Assembly: GCF_004217445.1 (NCBI RefSeq)
Contig: NZ_SHKX01000010.1
Span: forward strand, 310,001 to 374,000
Length of the DNA stretch: 64,000 nucleotides
Reading direction: 5' to 3'
Source: Fluviicoccus keumensis
GTDB lineage: Bacteria > Pseudomonadota > Gammaproteobacteria > Pseudomonadales > Moraxellaceae
How positions within the stretch are numbered: position 1 is the stretch's first letter; each line of letters starts with the position of its first letter. A model generated the notes under the pieces. That model did not search any database. It was given only the letters and a program-made list of their open reading frames with translations, and was not told the origin of the DNA. Shown in pieces: positions 40,356 through 48,726 of this stretch. The position numbers were made by a program, and so were the translations under genes.

Positions 40356-42694
40356 GCTCTCTCCGCCTTGTCTGGCCGCTCGCTCATCCGCTGCCGCCAC
40401 CAGTGCTCGAACGCCTCCGCCGCCATCGGCCTGGCAATCCAGTAGCCTTGGGCGATATCGCAGCCGTAACGCGACAGCAGCTGGATGATTTCCTCGCTTT
40501 CCACGCCTTCCGCCACCAGGCTAAGCCCCATGTTATGACCCAGCTCGATCGTGGAGCGCACGATGATGGCATCGTCTTCATTATGGGTCAGATCCATCAC
40601 GAAGGACTTGTCGATTTTCATCTCCTGAACCGGCAGCCGCTTCAGCTGCGCCATCGAGGAGTAACCCGTACCGTAATCATCAATCGCCAGGCGCACGCCC
40701 CGTTGCCGCAGGCCGCCCAAGAGCTCAACCGCCTTGTCGATATCGTGCATCACGGCGCTTTCCGTCACCTCCAGCCACAGGCTGTCGGCGGTCAGGCCGC
40801 TGGCGGCCAGGGCATCGGCGACATTGCCGATCAGCGCCGGATCCTGCAGGTCTACCGAAGAAATATTCACCGCCATCATCAACTCCATGCCCTGCTGTCG
40901 CCAGCGAGCGCACTGGGCCAACGCGGTGCGGATCGCCCACAGCGTCAGATAGCGGATATTCCCGGTCTGCTCCGCCAGCGGAATGAAGTCATCCGGAAAA
41001 ATCAGCCCGTGCACGGGATGCTGCCAGCGCACCAGGCATTCCACGCCGGTAATTCGCTGAAGCTTCAAGTCCAGCTTCGGCTGGTAATGCAACACCAGCT
41101 CCCCACGCTCGATCGCGCCGCACAGCTCGCTCATCAGCGACAGCCGCAAAAGGCTGTAGCGGTTCTGCTGATGACTGTAGAGCGCGCAGGGCAAGCGTTT
41201 TTCCTTGGCGACATACATGGCGATCTCGGCCCGCTGCAACAACGTTGCCGGGTTTTCCGCATGCTCGGGATACAGCCCGATACCCATGGCGGCGTTAACG
41301 GTCATCGCGATATTCTCGATCACTACCGGCTGGTCAAGAACCTGCTTGTAATGCAGGCCCAGCGCCAGCACCTCGTGCCGCTCCACACCGCTCAGAAGGA
41401 TGACGAAGGCATCGCCGGAAAATCGCGCCACCCGGTCTTGCGGCCGTTGCTGCGCCAGCAAGCGCTGGGCGATCTGTTGCAGCACCCGGTCGCCGCTGTG
41501 ATGCCCCAGGGTATCGTTGATATCCTTGAAATGGTTCAGCCCCAGCACCACCACCGCCGCCGCCTGCTGCGGCTGCGCGGCGATCCCGTCCTGCAGCCAC
41601 TGCTGGAAGCGCAAGCGGTTCGGCAATCCGGTCAGCGGGTCATGGTAAGCGGCATAGGCAATCTGCGACTCGCGCTCGGCAATGGCCTGACGCATGGTGT
41701 CGAATTCCGCAAACAGCTCCTGCACTTCCCCCCGTGACGGCGGCGGCGGCGCGGCGGCATAGTCGCCGCTGCCCAGACGGCGCACATAACGCGCCAGCTC
41801 CGACAACGGCCGGCTGACCGACCCCGCAATAAAGAAGGCTCCCAGAACGGTCAACCCCAGCGTCACCCCGGCCATCAGCGTCAGCTGCCAGAACAACGGC
41901 CGGTAGCCCTGCATCGCCTCCGACAAGGATCGTTGCAGCACCACATCCAGATCCCCGTCCGGTCCCTGGAGCGGCGCGGCATACAGCAACTGGTCATCCG
42001 CCTGCAAGGCGCGGGCAACTCGCGGACGCGGCCAGTCCAGCATTTGCAGACTATCGCGGTCAGCCCGGTCCAGACTGCTGGCCAACACCCGCATCTGCCT
42101 TCCCTGCCGTTGCACGAACGATACCTGCAGACCGGTCAGGTCGGAGAGGTGGCGCGTGGTTTCATCACTCTGGGCAAAACCCAGCACGAACCAGCCGATC
42201 AGGTTGGGAGCCGGAGCATAGATGGGGGTAACAAAGACGTGGTACAGCCGATCATCACGCACCTGCAGCATGTCCTGCTGCCCGGCATTCGGCCCGACGG
42301 GCAGACGGAATAGCGACCCGGATGCAAAGCGGGCATCCGTCGCCGCCAGCACCTTGCCCGAAGCATCGGTCGCCAGCGCCAGGTCTGCCGAACTGCGCTG
42401 ACGGAAGTTATCCAGCACGACCCGCAGCGACTCGACGTTGGCGCGGTCGGAAAACGTGGCGATCTCCGAACGCAGGCCGAAGTCCTGGGTGATCAGGCCC
42501 GCCATCGCGGTCTGCGCCTGACGGCGGGCATTCAGCTCATTGCCGAAAACCTGCCAACCGGCATGCAATTGACGCTCGACCTGCGCGCGGGTATGCGACC
42601 AGGTGCTGCGATAAACCAGGACAAAATTGACACACAGCGCCAGCGACAGCAACCCGACAAAGAACAGGAAAATCGAGCGGCGCAGACCGTACAT
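40352..42694 (-). CDS. Membrane GGDEF/EAL c-di-GMP protein with degenerate GGDEF
   Basis: Inner-membrane sensor of 780 residues. TM1 (about 8-27), a periplasmic sensor domain (about 28-280), TM2 (about 275-300) and HAMP are followed by GGDEF and EAL domains. The GGDEF signature is ARFSGDAFVIL (SGDAF), so cyclase activity is doubtful. The EAL domain keeps ECLVRW, NISSVDLQ, EVTESAVM, DDYGTGYSS, KIDKSF and VAEGVE, so phosphodiesterase activity is likely. GGAGG lies 4 bases before the ATG. It sits between the cupredoxin and barrel genes. Confidence 0.9.
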   Translation of the reverse strand: MYGLRRSIFLFFVGLLSLALCVNFVLVYRSTWSHTRAQVERQLHAGWQVFGNELNARRQAQTAMAGLITQDFGLRSEIATFSDRANVESLRVVLDNFRQRSSADLALATDASGKVLAATDARFASGSLFRLPVGPNAGQQDMLQVRDDRLYHVFVTPIYAPAPNLIGWFVLGFAQSDETTRHLSDLTGLQVSFVQRQGRQMRVLASSLDRADRDSLQMLDWPRPRVARALQADDQLLYAAPLQGPDGDLDVVLQRSLSEAMQGYRPLFWQLTLMAGVTLGLTVLGAFFIAGSVSRPLSELARYVRRLGSGDYAAAPPPPSRGEVQELFAEFDTMRQAIAERESQIAYAAYHDPLTGLPNRLRFQQWLQDGIAAQPQQAAAVVVLGLNHFKDINDTLGHHSGDRVLQQIAQRLLAQQRPQDRVARFSGDAFVILLSGVERHEVLALGLHYKQVLDQPVVIENIAMTVNAAMGIGLYPEHAENPATLLQRAEIAMYVAKEKRLPCALYSHQQNRYSLLRLSLMSELCGAIERGELVLHYQPKLDLKLQRITGVECLVRWQHPVHGLIFPDDFIPLAEQTGNIRYLTLWAIRTALAQCARWRQQGMELMMAVNISSVDLQDPALIGNVADALAASGLTADSLWLEVTESAVMHDIDKAVELLGGLRQRGVRLAIDDYGTGYSSMAQLKRLPVQEMKIDKSFVMDLTHNEDDAIIVRSTIELGHNMGLSLVAEGVESEEIIQLLSRYGCDIAQGYWIARPMAAEAFEHWWRQRMSERPDKAERA

Positions 42695-42703
42695 GGCGCC
42701 TCC

Positions 42704-43333
42704 TCAGTCATAACCGTGCGGACGGCGGCGGGGATCGGGCTTCAGCGGCTGCGCCAGCCGGATCACCAGCGGCGTGGCGGACAGCTTCTGCACCAGCGGT
42801 TCCGGAGCCGAGGCCAGACGCGGATGCCAGACGCTGATCTCTTTCGCCGCACTGTCCGGCGCGGACAACCGCACCTCGCCCTCGGCATTGGTCTGCCCGA
42901 AGGAAGACGTGGGCAGCACCAGGATGTAGGCCAGCATCCAGTCATGAATGTTGCAGCCCAGGGTTACCAGCCCCGGCTTATCGAACAGCACCGTATGGGC
43001 GTTGTGACTGCCCGGAAACAGTTTCAGCTCGAAACGCTTGGCGGGGGAAAAGGAATAGACATGATGGTTGATCGAGTCCGAATTCGGGAAATCCACTTGC
43101 GTACCGGCCTGCACCGGCAACACGAACGGTTTGAAACGCTTATCGATCTGATCCATCACCGACGGGGCTGGCGACAAGGGCGGCGCTCCGGGCGACACCC
43201 AGACCACGGCATCCGGCAGCGGCTGGCCATCCGCGGTCAGCACCCGCACCGACCATTCGGCCGCCAGCACGGGCCACGCCGCCAGCCACAAGGCAACCAT
43301 TAACCCGGCATCCGTTTTCAGGCGTGGCAACAT
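42704..43333 (-). CDS. Cupredoxin-like periplasmic protein ('methylamine utilization protein' type)
   Basis: Exported protein of 209 residues with a signal peptide (LMVALWLAAWPVLA). The fold is plastocyanin-like, with probable type 1 copper ligands in DSINHHVYSF and LGCNIHDWMLAY (His, Cys, His, Met). Proteins of this sort are often annotated as methylamine utilization proteins, but no mau genes are here. It is first of the cupredoxin-GGDEF/EAL-barrel operon. A promoter with TTGCTT and TAATAC, 17 bases apart, lies upstream. Confidence 0.8.
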   Translation of the reverse strand: MLPRLKTDAGLMVALWLAAWPVLAAEWSVRVLTADGQPLPDAVVWVSPGAPPLSPAPSVMDQIDKRFKPFVLPVQAGTQVDFPNSDSINHHVYSFSPAKRFELKLFPGSHNAHTVLFDKPGLVTLGCNIHDWMLAYILVLPTSSFGQTNAEGEVRLSAPDSAAKEISVWHPRLASAPEPLVQKLSATPLVIRLAQPLKPDPRRRPHGYD

Positions 43334-43369
43334 GCGGCAGTCCCGGCAAAAGAGAGTTGTTCCCGGGAA

Positions 43370-43398
43370 GTATTAGCCCCATTACGGCGGGGAAGCAA
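43370..43398 (-). promoter_or_regulatory. Promoter of the cupredoxin operon
   Basis: On the minus strand, -35 TTGCTT (43393-43398) and -10 TAATAC (43370-43375) are 17 bases apart. The spacer holds a CCCCGCC...GGGGC inverted repeat that could be an operator. Confidence 0.6.
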
Positions 43399-43404
43399 GG
43401 CGAA

Positions 43405-43433
43405 TTGTCAGGTACGTCCGGACGTTCTACACT
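43405..43433 (+). promoter_or_regulatory. Promoter of the 41-codon gene
   Basis: -35 TTGTCA (43405-43410) and -10 TACACT (43428-43433) are separated by exactly 17 bases on the plus strand. They match the consensus at 5/6 and 4/6. The site is back to back with the cupredoxin promoter. Confidence 0.65.
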
Positions 43434-43468
43434 GGTCAGGAAACCACCGACAAGACCGGAGAACCGGC

Positions 43469-43594
43469 ATGCATGCTTTCTGGCAATGGGAACAACACCT
43501 GCTGGCGCGGATCCGCGCCGTGCTGCTGATTCTGGCTGAAGGCGACATTCCGGAAAGCTGGCAGGCGTCGGCGGATAACAACCGCCCGGAATAA
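43469..43594 (+). CDS. Small protein of 41 residues, unknown
   Basis: A short complete frame: MHAFWQWEQHLLARIRAV, then a hydrophobic LLILAEG, and a polar tail ending NNRPE. GGAG lies 7 bases before the ATG, and a good sigma-70 promoter stands 36 bases upstream, so expression is plausible. The N-terminal half could form an amphipathic helix with four Trp/Phe and two Arg. I know no relative. It lies between the cupredoxin operon (divergent) and the K+ channel gene (same strand, 68 bases on). Confidence 0.5.
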   Translation: MHAFWQWEQHLLARIRAVLLILAEGDIPESWQASADNNRPE

Positions 43595-43662
43595 GCCGCT
43601 TGCCGCCGCCCGTGGCCCGTCCCTAGAATAGCCCTATAAAATTTCCGCCATCCGACGGCCTC

Positions 43663-44148
43663 ATGACCTCCGAATTCAACTTCCTGCTCGCCACGCTGGT
43701 CGGCTTCTTTCTGGTCCTGGCTACCGTCATGGTGCATTATGAAGCCCTGCGCCTGATCTCGCTGCTGTTGCCGCGCCTGAAGGTACAACCCCGCCTGCGC
43801 ATCCTGGCCGTGATTTACGGCGTCTTCCTCGCCCACACCATCGAAGTCTGGATATTCGCCAGCGCCTATTACCTGCTCAGCGAGCAGATGCCGCTGGGAT
43901 CCTTCAGCGGCGTTGCCGCCAGCCAGTTTTTCGACTATGTCTACTTCTCGGTGGTGGTCTATACCTCGCTCGGCTTCGGCGACCTGCTGCCGGTACAGCA
44001 TGTGCGGCTGATTGCGGGCATGGAGTCGCTGCTGGGCCTCGTCATGATCGGCTGGTCGGCCTCGTTTACTTACTTGATGATGGAACGCTTCTGGAAAGAC
44101 CATCCCGGTCACCCCAATCACCCCTCCCGAAAAGACACTCCCAATTAA
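43663..44148 (+). CDS. Two-helix potassium channel-like membrane protein
   Basis: Protein of 161 residues with an N-terminal TM helix (about 8-26), TM helix 2 (about 46-70), a pore loop and TM helix 3 (about 118-138). The pore loop YTSLGFGD resembles the K+ selectivity filter TxGYGD of the Ion_trans_2 family. There is no cytosolic RCK/TrkA-N domain. Gating and ion choice are unknown. It may share transcription with the small gene upstream. Confidence 0.82.
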   Translation: MTSEFNFLLATLVGFFLVLATVMVHYEALRLISLLLPRLKVQPRLRILAVIYGVFLAHTIEVWIFASAYYLLSEQMPLGSFSGVAASQFFDYVYFSVVVYTSLGFGDLLPVQHVRLIAGMESLLGLVMIGWSASFTYLMMERFWKDHPGHPNHPSRKDTPN

Positions 44149-44150
44149 GC

Positions 44151-44172
44151 AAAAACCCCGCACGTGGCGGGG
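44151..44172 (-). terminator. Rho-independent terminator of lysS
   Basis: On the minus strand CCCCGC-CACGT-GCGGGG is followed by TTTTT, 22 bases after the lysS stop. Confidence 0.85.
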
Positions 44173-44193
44173 TACTTGTTTTCCAGCAACGGA

Positions 44194-45726
44194 TCAGGCT
44201 TCCGGCCGCATGTGCGGGAAGAGGATCACGTCGCGGATCGACGGCGCATTGGCGAACAGCATCACCAGGCGGTCGATGCCGATGCCCTCGCCCGCCGTCG
44301 GCGGCAGGCCGTATTCCAGCGCGCGGATATAGTCGGCGTCATAGTGCATCGCCTCGTCATCCCCGGCATCCTTCTCGGCCACCTGCTGCATGAAGCGCTC
44401 GGCCTGGTCGATCGGGTCGTTCAGCTCGGAGAAGCCGTTGGCGATCTCGCGGCCGCCAATGAAGAACTCGAAGCGGTCGGTGATGAAGGCATTGTCGTCG
44501 TTGCGACGCGCCAGCGGCGACACTTCGGCCGGGTATTCGGTGATGAAGGTCGGCTGGCGCAGTTGCGTCTCCACCGTTTCCTCGAAAATCAGCGTATGCA
44601 GCTTGCCGATGCCCCAGATCGACTTCACGGCCATCTTCAGCTTGGTGCGCACAATCTCGGCCGCCTGATCGTAGTCCCACAATTGTTCGCGGGTCAGGTC
44701 CGGGTTGTATTTCAGGATCGAATCGACCATCGACAAACGCTCGAACGGCTTGCCGAAGTCGAAGACCTCGCCCTGGTACTCGATCAGGGTGCGTTCGGCT
44801 TCCGGCTTGTGCTTGAACACGTCCAGCGCCACGGTGCGCAGCATTTCCTCGGTCAGGTCCATCAGGTCGCGGTAGTCCGCATAGGCCTGATAGAACTCGA
44901 TCATGGTGAATTCCGGATTATGACGGGCGGACACGCCCTCGTTGCGGAAGTTGCGGTTGATTTCGAACACGCGCTCGAAACCGCCCACCACCAGCCGCTT
45001 CAGGTACAGCTCCGGCGCAATGCGCAGGAACAGCGGCATGTCGAGGGCGTTGTGGTGGGTGTTGAACGGCTTGGCCGCCGCGCCGCCGGGAATGACGTGC
45101 ATCATCGGCGTTTCCACTTCCATGAAATCGCGACCGGCCATGAAGCGGCGGATGCCGTCGATCACTTGCGAGCGGATGCGGAAGGTCTTGCGGGTGTCCT
45201 CGCTGACGATCAGGTCGACGTAGCGCTGGCGGTACTTCATTTCCTGGTCGGCCATGCCGTGGAACTTGTCCGGCAGCGGCCGCAGCGACTTGGTCAGCAG
45301 GCGCAGCTCTTCCACGTGCAGCGACAACTCGCCGGTCTTGGTCTTGAAGACATAACCGCGCGCGCCGACGATATCGCCCATGTCCCACTTCTTGAACGCG
45401 GCATAGACGTCTTCCCCCACGGCATCACGGGCAATGTACAGCTGGATGCGGCCGGACATGTCCTGGATGGTGGTGAAGCTGGCCTTGCCCATCACCCGCT
45501 TCAGCATGATGCGGCCCGCCAGCGAGAAGTACTGCTTGTCGGCTTCCAGCGCCTCGTTGTCCGGTTCGGCAAAACGGGTTTGCAGGTCGGCGGCATAGGC
45601 GTCGCGACGGAAGTCATTGGGGAAGGCGTTGCCCTGCTCCCGCATCTCCGACAGCTTCTGCTTGCGCTCGGCGATCAGCTTGTTTTCGTCAACGGCGGGC
45701 GCGGCGTTCGGGGTGGTGTCGGTCAT
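44194..45726 (-). CDS. lysS: Lysyl-tRNA synthetase, class II
   Basis: Charges tRNA-Lys. The 510 residues contain an N-terminal OB-fold anticodon domain (ASFTTIQDMSGRIQLYI) and class II motifs such as RFMAGRDFMEVETPMM, FRNEGVSARHNPEFTMIEFYQAYAD and GIGIDRLVMLF. ATG 45726 is preferred because GAG lies 7 bases before it; an ATG two codons upstream (45732) is fused to that GAG. It is downstream of prfB, as in most betaproteobacteria and E. coli. Confidence 0.97.
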   Translation of the reverse strand: MTDTTPNAAPAVDENKLIAERKQKLSEMREQGNAFPNDFRRDAYAADLQTRFAEPDNEALEADKQYFSLAGRIMLKRVMGKASFTTIQDMSGRIQLYIARDAVGEDVYAAFKKWDMGDIVGARGYVFKTKTGELSLHVEELRLLTKSLRPLPDKFHGMADQEMKYRQRYVDLIVSEDTRKTFRIRSQVIDGIRRFMAGRDFMEVETPMMHVIPGGAAAKPFNTHHNALDMPLFLRIAPELYLKRLVVGGFERVFEINRNFRNEGVSARHNPEFTMIEFYQAYADYRDLMDLTEEMLRTVALDVFKHKPEAERTLIEYQGEVFDFGKPFERLSMVDSILKYNPDLTREQLWDYDQAAEIVRTKLKMAVKSIWGIGKLHTLIFEETVETQLRQPTFITEYPAEVSPLARRNDDNAFITDRFEFFIGGREIANGFSELNDPIDQAERFMQQVAEKDAGDDEAMHYDADYIRALEYGLPPTAGEGIGIDRLVMLFANAPSIRDVILFPHMRPEA

Positions 45727-45739
45727 GGTCATCTCGTGG

Positions 45740-46835
45740 TTACAGTCCCATCTTCAGGGAGGCTTCAATAAACGCATCCAGGTCGCCGTCCAGCACCGCA
45801 TCCGGCCGCGAATGCTCGATGTTGGTCCGCAGATCCTTCACCCGCGACTGGTCCAGCACGTAGGAACGGATCTGGCTGCCCCAGCCGTTCTCGGACTTGG
45901 TTTCTTCCAGCGCCTGCTTGGCGGCGTTCTTCTTCAGCATTTCCAGCTCGTAGAGCTTGGCGCGCAGCAGCTTCCAGGCGCGGTCGCGGTTGGCGTGCTG
46001 CGAACGTTCGTTCTGGCAGGCCACCACGGTATTGGTCGGCACGTGCGTCAGCCGCACGGCGGAGTCGGTCTTGTTGATGTGCTGGCCGCCCGCCCCGGAG
46101 GCACGGTAGGTGTCGGTGCGGACATCGGCGGGATTGATGTCGATCTCGATGTTGTCGTCCACTTCCGGCGACACGAAGACGGCGGCGAAGGAGGTATGAC
46201 GGCCGTTGCCGGAGTCGAACGGCGACTTGCGCACCAGACGGTGTACGCCGGTCTCGGTACGCAGCCAGCCGAAGGCATAGTCGCCTTCCACGCGGATGGT
46301 GCAGCTCTTGATGCCCGCCACTTCGCCTTCGGACACTTCCAGCAGTTCGCCCTTGAAGCCGTGGCGTTCAATCCAGCGCAGGTACATGCGCATCAGCATG
46401 CCCGACCAGTCCTGGGCCTCGGTGCCGCCCGCGCCGAACTGGATGTCGACGAAGCAGTTGCTGGGGTCCATTTCATTGCTGAACATGCGGCGGAATTCGA
46501 GGTCGGCCACCATCTTTTCGGCAGAGTCGAGTTCGGCCTGCACATCTTCCAGCAGTGACTCGTCATCGGCTTCCACGGCCAGATCGAGCATCGCCTGGGC
46601 GTCGGTCAGCTGCACCGTCAGCTTGTCCAGAACACCGACGCTGTTTTCCAGCGCGGAACGCTCCTTGCCCAGCGCCTGCGCTTCCTCGGGGTTGTTCCAG
46701 ATGGCGGAATCTTCCAGGGTCCTCAGGACTTCTTCCAGACGCTCTTTCTTGAGGTCGTAGTCAAAGATACCCCCGGAGCGTGTTTCCGCGCTCGGCAAGG
46801 TCTTTGATATGGCGGACGTAGGGATTGATTTCCAT
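45740..46835 (-). CDS. prfB: Peptide chain release factor 2, with programmed +1 frameshift
   Basis: Releases peptides at UGA and UAA. The first 24 codons from ATG 46835 (MEINPYVRHIKDLAERGNTL...) end at an in-frame TGA (46763-46761). Reading continues in the +1 frame from GAC (46762) to 45740, giving 364 residues in all. The downstream frame holds the stop-recognition SPF (RKSPFDSGNG) and the catalytic GAGGQHINKTDSAV. The split is the normal autoregulatory frameshift, not a mutation. It lies 7 bases upstream of lysS. Confidence 0.97.
46760..46774 (-). promoter_or_regulatory. prfB programmed frameshift site
   Basis: On the minus strand GGGGGTATCTTTGAC combines an SD-like GGGGG three bases before CTT-TGA-C, the slippery codon plus UGA stop. 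This is the conserved RF2 autoregulation element. When RF2 is scarce the ribosome shifts +1 and makes full-length RF2. Confidence 0.95.
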
Positions 46836-46877
46836 GACGGTCTACAAGCTGCAAAAAAATAAGGGGCGGATTTTAAC

Positions 46878-48614
46878 CTAAATCGGGCGCGGCTCCCAAT
46901 ACTCCACCTTCATCTGCACGCGGCTTTCTCCGCGAAAGGTGTTCACATCCAGCCGGTAGGCCAGCAAAAGCCGTTCCGGCGGCTCGTGCCAGTCCACCAT
47001 GTCGGTGTTGAAGGCGATCGCTTCCAGGGTCGCACCGTGGCCGGGATGCTTCAGCGTCAGCTTCATGTGCTTCTCCTTCAGCACGCGGTGATCGACGCGA
47101 ATGAACTCGCCGGTGAACAGCGGCTCGGGAAAGGCCTGCCCCCACGGTCCGCCCTGCCGCAGCTGTTCCGCCAGCGTCAGGGACAGGTGCGTGGGGTCCA
47201 GTTCGCCGTCCGTCATCAGGCTGGCGGTCAGCTGTTCTTCCGTCGCCACCTCCGTCACCGCTTCGCGGAAGCGCTCGCTGAATTCGAAGAAGTTGTCCGC
47301 CGGAAGGGTCAGCCCCGCCGCCATCGCGTGACCGCCGAAGTGGGTGATCAGACCGGGATATTGTGTTGCCACCCGCTCAATGGCGTCACGCATGTGGATG
47401 CCGGGAATGGAGCGCGCCGAGCCCTTGATGGTCAGGCCGCTGTCATCCGCCGGCGCAAAGACGATGCACGGCCGGTGAAAGCGGTCCTTCAACCGCCCGG
47501 CGACAATACCGATCACGCCCTGATGCCAGCCCGGCTCGTATAACGTCACCGCGCTGGGCAGGGTTTCCGGCGCCCAGTCCAGCCGGTCGAGGATGCGCAG
47601 GGCCTCGCGCTGCATCGCCGATTCGATTTCGCGGCGTTCAATATTCAGCGCATCCAGCTCTTCCGCCAGTTGCTGCGCCATCATCGGCGAATCGGCCAGC
47701 AGGCATTCAATGCCATGCGCCATGTCGTCCAACCGCCCGGCCGCGTTCAGGCGCGGCGCGATGGTGAAGCCGAGGTCATCCGCCTGCAGGGTCGACAGCT
47801 CGCGCTTGCCCACCCGCAGCAGCGCGGCGATTCCCGGACGGCACTTGCCCTGGCGGATACGCTCCAGCCCCTGCGCCACCAGGATGCGGTTGTTGGCGTC
47901 CAGCGGCACCACATCGGCCACGGTGCCCAGCGCCACGATGTCCAGGTAATCGGTCATGTTCGGCGCGACACGCCCCTCGAACCAGCCCTGCCCCTTCAGG
48001 TGCGTCACCAGACTGGCCAGCAGGTAGAACACCACGCCGACGCCGCACAGGTTCTTGCTGGGGAACGGGCAATCCGGCTGGTTGGGGTTGAGGATGGCGT
48101 CGGCATCGGGCAGATCCTTGCCAGTCAGGTGGTGGTCGGTAATCAGCACCCGCACCCCGGCGGCCTTCGCCCGCGCCACGCCCTCGCGGCTGGAAATGCC
48201 GTTATCGACGGTGATGATCAGGTCCGGCCGCTTTTCTGCCAGCGCGACGTCGACGATTTCCGGGGTCAGCCCGTAACCGAACTTGAAGCGGTTCGGCACC
48301 AGATAATCCACGTAGCGCGCGCCGATCGCGCGCAGCGCCAGCACGGCCAGCGCGGTGCTGGTCGCACCGTCGGCATCGAAGTCGCCGACAATCAGGATGC
48401 GCTGCTGTTCCCGCAAGGTGGTCGCCAGCAAGTCCAGCGCCACCGGCAAGCCTTTCAGCTGGTTTGATGAGGCCAGCGACTTCAAACGGTGCTGCAACTC
48501 CTCCAGTGACTGCACCCCGCGCGCGGCATAGACCCGCGCCAGCACCGGGTGCAGGCCTTGCAGGGCAGAAGGGATGGCGGGAACCGGACGGACTTTCAAC
48601 AGCTTGGGGGGCAT
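46878..48614 (-). CDS. recJ: Single-strand 5'-3' exonuclease RecJ
   Basis: DHH-family nuclease of 578 residues used in RecFOR recombination and mismatch repair. Motifs are VGDFDADGATSTALAV, TVDNGISS, ITDHHLTG (DHH) and FGGHAMAAGLTL (DHHA1). A C-terminal OB domain follows. ATG 48614 gives the family's normal N-terminus; the frame extends upstream through a hairpin without similarity. It lies between thrC and prfB. Confidence 0.95.
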   Translation of the reverse strand: MPPKLLKVRPVPAIPSALQGLHPVLARVYAARGVQSLEELQHRLKSLASSNQLKGLPVALDLLATTLREQQRILIVGDFDADGATSTALAVLALRAIGARYVDYLVPNRFKFGYGLTPEIVDVALAEKRPDLIITVDNGISSREGVARAKAAGVRVLITDHHLTGKDLPDADAILNPNQPDCPFPSKNLCGVGVVFYLLASLVTHLKGQGWFEGRVAPNMTDYLDIVALGTVADVVPLDANNRILVAQGLERIRQGKCRPGIAALLRVGKRELSTLQADDLGFTIAPRLNAAGRLDDMAHGIECLLADSPMMAQQLAEELDALNIERREIESAMQREALRILDRLDWAPETLPSAVTLYEPGWHQGVIGIVAGRLKDRFHRPCIVFAPADDSGLTIKGSARSIPGIHMRDAIERVATQYPGLITHFGGHAMAAGLTLPADNFFEFSERFREAVTEVATEEQLTASLMTDGELDPTHLSLTLAEQLRQGGPWGQAFPEPLFTGEFIRVDHRVLKEKHMKLTLKHPGHGATLEAIAFNTDMVDWHEPPERLLLAYRLDVNTFRGESRVQMKVEYWEPRPI

Positions 48615-48673
48615 GGCGGCGGAAACCTGGGGCGGGGGAAACCCGTTCAATAATACTGGCGGACATCCGGAAT

Positions 48674-48705
48674 GCAGAGGGGCGCGATTCCTCGCGCCCC
48701 TCTGC
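48674..48705. other. 14-bp perfect hairpin between thrC and recJ
   Basis: GCAGAGGGGCGCGA and TCGCGCCCCTCTGC form a perfect 14-bp stem around a 4-base loop. On the coding (minus) strand the loop is GGAA, a GNRA-type tetraloop. There is no T run, so it is not a standard terminator. It could be a stabilising 3' end for thrC mRNA or a processing site. Confidence 0.6.
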
Positions 48706-48726
48706 CGCAACGTCAATGCGACGAAA

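Noticed and set aside
45740..46798. prfB start at the internal codon (46798) as a complete gene
   Set aside because: The upstream 24 codons and the frameshift signal match the known RF2 layout, so the gene starts at 46835.
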